Source of the DNA: Microbacterium resistens NBRC 103078
GTDB taxonomy: Bacteria > Actinomycetota > Actinomycetes > Actinomycetales > Microbacteriaceae
Length of the DNA stretch: 44,489 nt
Assembly: GCF_001552355.1 (NCBI RefSeq)
Contig: NZ_BCRA01000046.1
Location: 1-44,489, forward strand
Direction: 5' to 3'
The translations under genes were made by a program, and so were the position numbers. The notes below the pieces were generated by a model. It was not told where the DNA came from and searched no databases. It saw only the letters and a program-made list of their open reading frames with translations. Positions 40,402-44,489 of this stretch are shown piece by piece. Position 1 is the stretch's first letter. Each line of letters begins with the position of its first letter.

Positions 40402-40419
40402 ACCTGCACATGTGTAGGT
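40402..40419. promoter_or_regulatory. TetR operator candidate (18-bp palindrome)
   Basis: ACCTGCACATGTGTAGGT is a palindrome with one mismatched pair, centred between the divergent MFS (start 40306) and tetR (start 40513) genes. On the minus strand an extended -10-like TGCTAGCGT follows it. The position suits a repressor controlling the MFS-GH3 pair and itself. Confidence 0.55.
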
Positions 40420-40512
40420 TTTTGAGGACGGGTACGCTCGGCGACGGATCTCCCCGATCTGCGCGCGACGGATCGATGCGCCCGCTGCAGTGTTCCGGGG
40501 ACCGGAGAGTCG

Positions 40513-41142
40513 ATGACGAGGGAGCGGATGACCACCACACGCGGATACACGACGGGGCGCGCCCGCCGCGCGCAGATCATCGCCGTCGCCACCGAGCTAT
40601 TCGGTCGCGTCGGCTTCAACAGCGCCACGATGCGGGAGATCGCCGAGGCCTGCGACATCACCCGCGCGGGCCTGTCGCACCACTTCCCCACCAAGGAGTC
40701 GCTGATGGAGGCGGTGCTGGAGACCCGGGACGTCGAGGACCGCGAGCGGTTCCGCCGTAACGGCTCGCGCGGCTCCGACGGCCTGGGCGTGCTGCGGGGC
40801 ATGGTGGATCTCGCGCGCCACAACACCCAGGTCCCCGGCATCATCGGGCTCTACGCGGTATTGTCCGCGGAAGCGGCCGCTCCCGACCACCCTGCGCACG
40901 ACTACTTCGTCCGTCGCTACGCGCGGATCCGCGAGGGCACTGCGACGGCTCTCCGCCGTGCTCGGGACGCTGGGTTCCTCGCCGCCCACGTGGACGAGGA
41001 TCAGGCCGCCGCGGAGCTCACCGCGATCATGGACGGGCTGCAGCTGCAGTGGCTGCTGGATCCCGACTCCGTCGACATGGCCGCCGCCGTCCGCCGCCGG
41101 ATCGAGGAGCTGCTGACGGTCCCCCTCGACCCGCCCGCCTGA
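40513..41142 (+). CDS. TetR/AcrR-family transcriptional regulator
   Basis: A 209-residue repressor-type protein. Residues 15-65 are the TetR helix-turn-helix (RRAQIIAVATELFGRVGFNSATMREIAEACDITRAGLSHHFPTKESLMEAVL). The remainder is an all-helical ligand-binding domain. The ATG at 40513 has GGAG five bases upstream; an ATG at 40528 also has a site and could be the true start. It is divergent from the MFS transporter and GH3 gene, so its ligand is probably the transported glycoside. Confidence 0.9.
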   Translation: MTRERMTTTRGYTTGRARRAQIIAVATELFGRVGFNSATMREIAEACDITRAGLSHHFPTKESLMEAVLETRDVEDRERFRRNGSRGSDGLGVLRGMVDLARHNTQVPGIIGLYAVLSAEAAAPDHPAHDYFVRRYARIREGTATALRRARDAGFLAAHVDEDQAAAELTAIMDGLQLQWLLDPDSVDMAAAVRRRIEELLTVPLDPPA

Positions 41143-41160
41143 CGACGGGGCCCGGCACGG

Positions 41161-41985
41161 TCAGGACCAGATGAAGCGGAACGTCCCCGCCGCGACCGCG
41201 GCGGCCAGAGCGGCCGCCATGATGGCGAGACCGCCGAGGAGGGCGACGGCATCGCGAGGGGACAGGCGGGACGGACGCGACCAGGTCCGCGGGATCCCGG
41301 ATCCGAACCCGCGCGCCTCCATCGCCATCGCCAGCTTGGTGCCCCGGCGCACCGCGAACACGAGCAGCACGAACGCCATCGACGCGACCCGGCGGATCAC
41401 CCCCCGGTCCCCCACGCCGCGGGCGCGCCGGGCCAGGGACATGGTCCGCCAGTCGTCCACGAACAGGCCGAGCATGCGGGTCCCGGCGAGGACGCCCAGC
41501 ACGAACCGGCTGGGCAGGCGCGCGACCTGCGCGAGCGCGTCCGCCAGTTCCGTGGGATCGGCCCGGCCGAACAGCAGGATCGTGGGCAGCCCGAGCGCGA
41601 TCACCCGGATGCTCACCGCGACCGCGAGCTGGATCGACCCCTCGCTGATCGCCGCGACGCCGAACGTCCAGAACACCCGGCCCTCGGGCTCGGCGTAGAG
41701 GAGCATGCTCACGCCGGCGACGGGGGCGACGAGCAGGAGCAGCGACAGCCGCGTCAGCACCGTCCGATAGGAGAGCCCGGTCAGGGGGACGCACAGCAGC
41801 TGCAGTCCGATCGCGACGAGACCGCTCACGACGTCGATCGACGCGAACAGCGGGATCGACAGCACCAGGGCCAGGAGGATCCGGGTGACGGGGTTGACCG
41901 CGGAGATCCAGCCGCGCGGGGCCTCCTCCCCCGGCGTAGGCACCGGGAGCGCGACGTCACGCGGCGAGCGGACCGGTGCCGTCAT
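41161..41985 (-). CDS. ykoC: ECF transporter transmembrane (T) component, YkoC-type
   Basis: A 274-residue membrane protein of the EcfT/CbiQ family with about five to six helices. The coupling-helix motif is visible as ARRARGVGDRG and AMEARGFGSG, the A-R-G pattern that contacts the ATPases. It overlaps the double ATPase gene by four bases. It is the third gene of a thiamine-riboswitch-controlled operon. Confidence 0.88.
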   Translation of the reverse strand: MTAPVRSPRDVALPVPTPGEEAPRGWISAVNPVTRILLALVLSIPLFASIDVVSGLVAIGLQLLCVPLTGLSYRTVLTRLSLLLLVAPVAGVSMLLYAEPEGRVFWTFGVAAISEGSIQLAVAVSIRVIALGLPTILLFGRADPTELADALAQVARLPSRFVLGVLAGTRMLGLFVDDWRTMSLARRARGVGDRGVIRRVASMAFVLLVFAVRRGTKLAMAMEARGFGSGIPRTWSRPSRLSPRDAVALLGGLAIMAAALAAAVAAGTFRFIWS

Positions 41986-43454
41986 GCCGCCCTCCCGAGC
42001 CCCGTATCGGCACGGGCGAGGTCGACGCGGCGACCGCCGAGCAGATCGATCACGGCCTCGTCGTGGGTGACCGCGACGATCGACGTGCCCCGCGCGATCT
42101 GCTCCTGCAGGAGCCGGACGAGCTCGATCCATCCCCGCCGGTCCTGCCCGAACGTGGGTTCGTCGAGGACGATGACCGAGGGCGACGCCGCGAGCGCGGT
42201 CGCCACCGAGAGCCGGCGCTTCTGACCGCCGGACAGGGTGAACGGGTTGGCGGCGGCGAGCGGGGCGAGGTGCAGCCGTTCGAGGAGCTCGCCGACCACC
42301 GCGTCGATCCGAGCGGAGTCCCATCCGAGCGCCTTCGGCCCGACAGCGAGCTCGTCGCGCACGGTCTGTGTGAGGAACTGGTGCTCGGGCTCCTGGAAGA
42401 CCGTCCCGATCCGGGTCAGCAGCTCGCGCGACGACCAGGAGATCGGCTGCAGTCCCTTGCGTCCGCGCAGCGCCTCGTCCGCGAGGACCTCGCCGGAGAG
42501 CGGGCGCAGGAGCCCGGCGAGGGTGAGCGCGAGGGTCGATTTGCCTGCCCCGTTGGGGCCGGTCACCACCGTGGCCGCTCCGGCCGGGACGGCGAGGTCG
42601 AGTCCGGTCCGCACCGGGCGACGCCCGTCCCTGCTCACCGCGAGATCGACGGTCCTGAGGATCGCCGGGTCCGCCTCACCCGCGGCGGGCAGGGCGGCAA
42701 GGCCGGTCGGACGGCCCGGGATCCAGACGCCCGCAGCCGCGAGCGCGTCGCCGTGGCGGGCGAACACCTCCGCGGGTGGGCCGTCGGCGAGCAGCCCCCC
42801 GTCGGCGGCGAGCACGATCACGCGGGTCATCAGGTCCGCCCACACCGGCGTGCGGTGCTCCACGATGACGGCCGTCGCCCCCGTCTCGGCGAGGACCCTT
42901 TCCACGCTGGCACGGATCCCGGCGACGCCGTCCGGGTCAAGGTTGGCCGTCGGCTCGTCCAGCAGGAGCAGTCCCGGGCGCATCGCGAGCGCGCCGGCCA
43001 GGGCCAGCCGCTGCTTCTGACCGCCGGAGAGGGCCGCCGTCGGTCGCTCGAGCGGGACGTCGAGCCCGACCGCGTCGAGCGCCTGCGCCACCCGGACGGG
43101 GATGCTCGCGGCGGGAACGCCCAGGTTCTCGCAGCCGAACGCGACATCGTCGCCGACCTTCGACAGGACCACGCCCGCGTCCGGGTCCTGGAGCACCAGG
43201 CCGATGCGGCCGCGGCGCTGCTCCGGGTCGGCGCCGTCGACGTGCAGCAGACCGGCGCGCTCGCCCTCGTCGGCGTCACCGAGCAGCCCCGCCATCCCGG
43301 CGAGCAGCGTCGACTTGCCCGCCCCGGAGGCACCGAGGAGCAGGACGCGCTCGCCCGGCTCGATCGTGAACGAGACGTCGCGGACCGCGGGCAGGCGCCG
43401 TCCGGCGTAGCGCCACCCCCAGCCGTCGGCGACGACCCGTACGGGTGTCGTCAC
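41982..43454 (-). CDS. ykoD: ECF transporter double ATPase, YkoD-type
   Basis: A 490-residue cytoplasmic protein with two fused ABC domains. The first has Walker A GASGAGKST (about 41-49) and signature LSGGQKQRLALAGA. The second has Walker A GPNGAGKST (about 299-307) and signature LSGGQKRRLSVATA, each with a D-E-P-T Walker B end. The fused EcfA-EcfA' layout is that of YkoD. It lies one base after the S-component stop and overlaps ykoC. Confidence 0.93.
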   Translation of the reverse strand: MTTPVRVVADGWGWRYAGRRLPAVRDVSFTIEPGERVLLLGASGAGKSTLLAGMAGLLGDADEGERAGLLHVDGADPEQRRGRIGLVLQDPDAGVVLSKVGDDVAFGCENLGVPAASIPVRVAQALDAVGLDVPLERPTAALSGGQKQRLALAGALAMRPGLLLLDEPTANLDPDGVAGIRASVERVLAETGATAVIVEHRTPVWADLMTRVIVLAADGGLLADGPPAEVFARHGDALAAAGVWIPGRPTGLAALPAAGEADPAILRTVDLAVSRDGRRPVRTGLDLAVPAGAATVVTGPNGAGKSTLALTLAGLLRPLSGEVLADEALRGRKGLQPISWSSRELLTRIGTVFQEPEHQFLTQTVRDELAVGPKALGWDSARIDAVVGELLERLHLAPLAAANPFTLSGGQKRRLSVATALAASPSVIVLDEPTFGQDRRGWIELVRLLQEQIARGTSIVAVTHDEAVIDLLGGRRVDLARADTGLGRAA

Positions 43455-43455
43455 G

Positions 43456-44088
43456 TCAGACCTCGCGGCGCCGCTCGCGCCCCGCGGCGAAGCGGCTGAG
43501 CGCTCCCGTCGCGGCCAGCGCGCGCACCAGCAGCCAGCCGACGAGCCCCGCCAGCAGCGCTCCGGACACGACCACGCAGCCCAGGTAGATCGCGTTGAAC
43601 TCGACCGACTTCAGGATGTTGGGCGAGCTGCCGTAGAAGAGCTCGAAGACCCACGCCGCGGCGCCCGCGCCGATGCCCGCGAGTGCGGCGACCGGCAGCG
43701 TGAAGCGACGGTAGAGGAAGAGCGCGAAGACGAGCTCGGCGCCGAGGCCCTGCACGAGTCCGGACAGGACTGTGGAGACGCCCCAGACGTTGCCGATCAT
43801 CATCGAGACGATGGCCGCCACCAGCTCCACGACGAGCGCCGCGCCGGGCTTGCGGATCACGAGGCCGCCGACGACGCCGCCGATCAGCCAGATCCCCACG
43901 GCGATGCCGCCGAGACCGGGCGTGAGGCCGTCGGCGGCGGTGAACCAGGCGTAGCCGACGGTGTTCCAGACCCAGAAGACGAGGCCGAGGGCGACGCCGA
44001 GCACGGCGGCGACGACGATGTCGACGACCCGCCAGCGCAGGTTCCTCGTCCCCGTGGCAGTGACGACGGCGGATGCGGACGTGTTCAT
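43456..44088 (-). CDS. ykoE: ECF transporter S component, YkoE-type (thiamine/HMP)
   Basis: A 210-residue integral membrane protein with about five to six helices, the substrate-binding subunit of an ECF vitamin importer. VVDIVVAAVLGVALGLVFWVWN is typical of YkoE. The ATG at 44088 was chosen because GGGAGGAG lies upstream; an in-frame start eight codons earlier falls inside the riboswitch. The TPP riboswitch directly upstream supports thiamine or hydroxymethylpyrimidine as cargo. Confidence 0.92.
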   Translation of the reverse strand: MNTSASAVVTATGTRNLRWRVVDIVVAAVLGVALGLVFWVWNTVGYAWFTAADGLTPGLGGIAVGIWLIGGVVGGLVIRKPGAALVVELVAAIVSMMIGNVWGVSTVLSGLVQGLGAELVFALFLYRRFTLPVAALAGIGAGAAAWVFELFYGSSPNILKSVEFNAIYLGCVVVSGALLAGLVGWLLVRALAATGALSRFAAGRERRREV

Positions 44089-44096
44089 AGAGACTC

Positions 44097-44182
44097 CTCC
44101 CTGCGCCGGCATGATCCGGATCAGGTTCGACGGTCGAAGCGCGGATCGCTTCCTCTCAGCCCGGCTCGCCGGACTCCCGTGG
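44097..44182 (-). ncRNA. TPP riboswitch (THI element)
   Basis: On the minus strand, GGGAGTCCGGC..GCCGGGCTGAGAGG forms the P2/P3 side with the invariant CTGAGA. CGAACCTGATCCGGATCATG and CCGGCGCAGGGAGG match the second conserved arm of the thi-box. The 3' end merges with the Shine-Dalgarno of ykoE, so thiamine pyrophosphate probably shuts off translation, and perhaps transcription, of the ykoEDC operon. Confidence 0.93.
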
Positions 44183-44207
44183 TGTGTCCGCCCATCCTAC
44201 CGCGACG

Positions 44208-44300
44208 CCCCGGTCGTTGAGCGAGCGCAGCGAGACGAACACGCCCACCCCGGTCGTTGAGCGACACTTCGACTCGCTTCGCTCGCTCAGTGCAGGTCAC
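44208..44300. repeat. GGTCGTTGAGCGAGCG repeats, right end
   Basis: One full plus copy (about 44211-44240), a truncated plus copy (44252-44264) and a diverged minus copy (about 44268-44290, with TTCGACTCGCTTCGCTCGCTCA) occupy the gap between the riboswitch and the last gene. Confidence 0.7.
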
Positions 44301-44366
44301 CGCGGGACGAAACGCCCCACCCTCGTCGCGGCGGTCGCGCAGGGCCCGGCCGGTACGGTAGATGCC

Positions 44367-44489
44367 GTGACGAACGACGACCACGGATCGACCCCGAACG
44401 CGCCCGCCGAGGCGCCCGAGGAGGCGTCCGCGGTCGCCGTGACCCCGGAGGGCGCCGGCGCGACGGACCCGACGCCGGACCACGCCCCC
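44367..44489 (+). CDS. Hypothetical protein, N-terminal part (runs off the right edge)
   Basis: A GTG at 44367 opens a frame that continues without stop to the window edge (41 codons). The product begins with Asp/Asn and turns into an Ala/Pro/Glu-rich acidic stretch. There is no Shine-Dalgarno, but TACGGT ends seven bases before the GTG, which fits a -10 box of a leaderless transcript. The folded part lies outside the window, so no family can be named. Confidence 0.55.
   Translation, partial: MTNDDHGSTPNAPAEAPEEASAVAVTPEGAGATDPTPDHAP

Noticed and set aside
40455..40500. Fourth copy of the CCCGATCTGCACAC stem-loop upstream of tetR
   Set aside because: Only about ten bases of one arm match and no complementary arm is nearby, so chance cannot be excluded.

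Overview
The window is high-GC (roughly 70%), densely packed DNA with leaderless-type promoters, lipoprotein and LPXTG signals, and a catabolic gene content that fits an actinobacterium of the Microbacteriaceae, most likely Microbacterium. The genus is an inference from protein style and repeats, not from a marker gene. No tRNA, rRNA, transposase, integrase or CRISPR array was recognised.

Layout. (1) 1-3583: the start of an unknown protein at the left edge, then rlmN. A block of about 1.55 kb appears to have been inserted at the 3' end of rlmN. It carries a secreted-protein gene and a tiny membrane-protein gene and is bracketed by near-identical ~180-bp direct repeats that include the last 25 codons of rlmN. 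(2) 3857-13659: a cell-wall-anchored PIG-L deacetylase, a CUT1 sugar ABC transporter without its own ATPase, a PfkB kinase, and divergently a DeoR regulator with a GH4 glycosidase. The DeoR intergenic region and the PIG-L promoter share TGCGCA-like motifs at 10-bp spacing. (3) 13660-14425: an array of a 30-35 bp intergenic repeat around a GIY-YIG protein gene. (4) 14426-31207: a co-directional run of 13 genes with an apparently complete myo-inositol route (IolE, IolG-like, IolC, IolJ-like aldolase, IolA/MmsA, IolB, IolD). Interleaved are a full CUT1 ABC transporter, a PHP-type CehA/McbA hydrolase and a GH38 alpha-mannosidase. A divergent GntR regulator (31478-32239) probably controls it through TGTCnnTAC(A/T) sites. 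(5) 32433-41142: assorted genes: an L7/L12-like membrane protein, KDPG aldolase, ankyrin lipoprotein, two SDR enzymes, an APH-like kinase, and a GH3 glycosidase with an MFS sugar transporter and a TetR regulator. (6) 41161-44182: a TPP-riboswitch-controlled YkoEDC-type ECF transporter for thiamine or its HMP precursor. A new gene starts at the right edge.

How the genes may work together. The large minus-strand run looks built to import a glycoside or phosphodiester that contains both inositol and an alpha-mannosyl unit, open it with the GH38 and PHP enzymes, and burn the inositol. Mannosyl-inositol head-groups of lipids are one candidate substrate; this is inference. The first sugar cluster combines ABC uptake, a sugar kinase and a GH4 enzyme, a family that usually acts on 6-phospho-glycosides. 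That leaves open where phosphorylation happens.

Several repeat families fill the intergenic space: a GGTCGTTGAGCGAGCG-type element with at least 13 copies, a GAGTGGTCAGTTTCTG inverted repeat with two copies, and a CCCGATCTGCACAC stem-loop with three copies around the rlmN islet.
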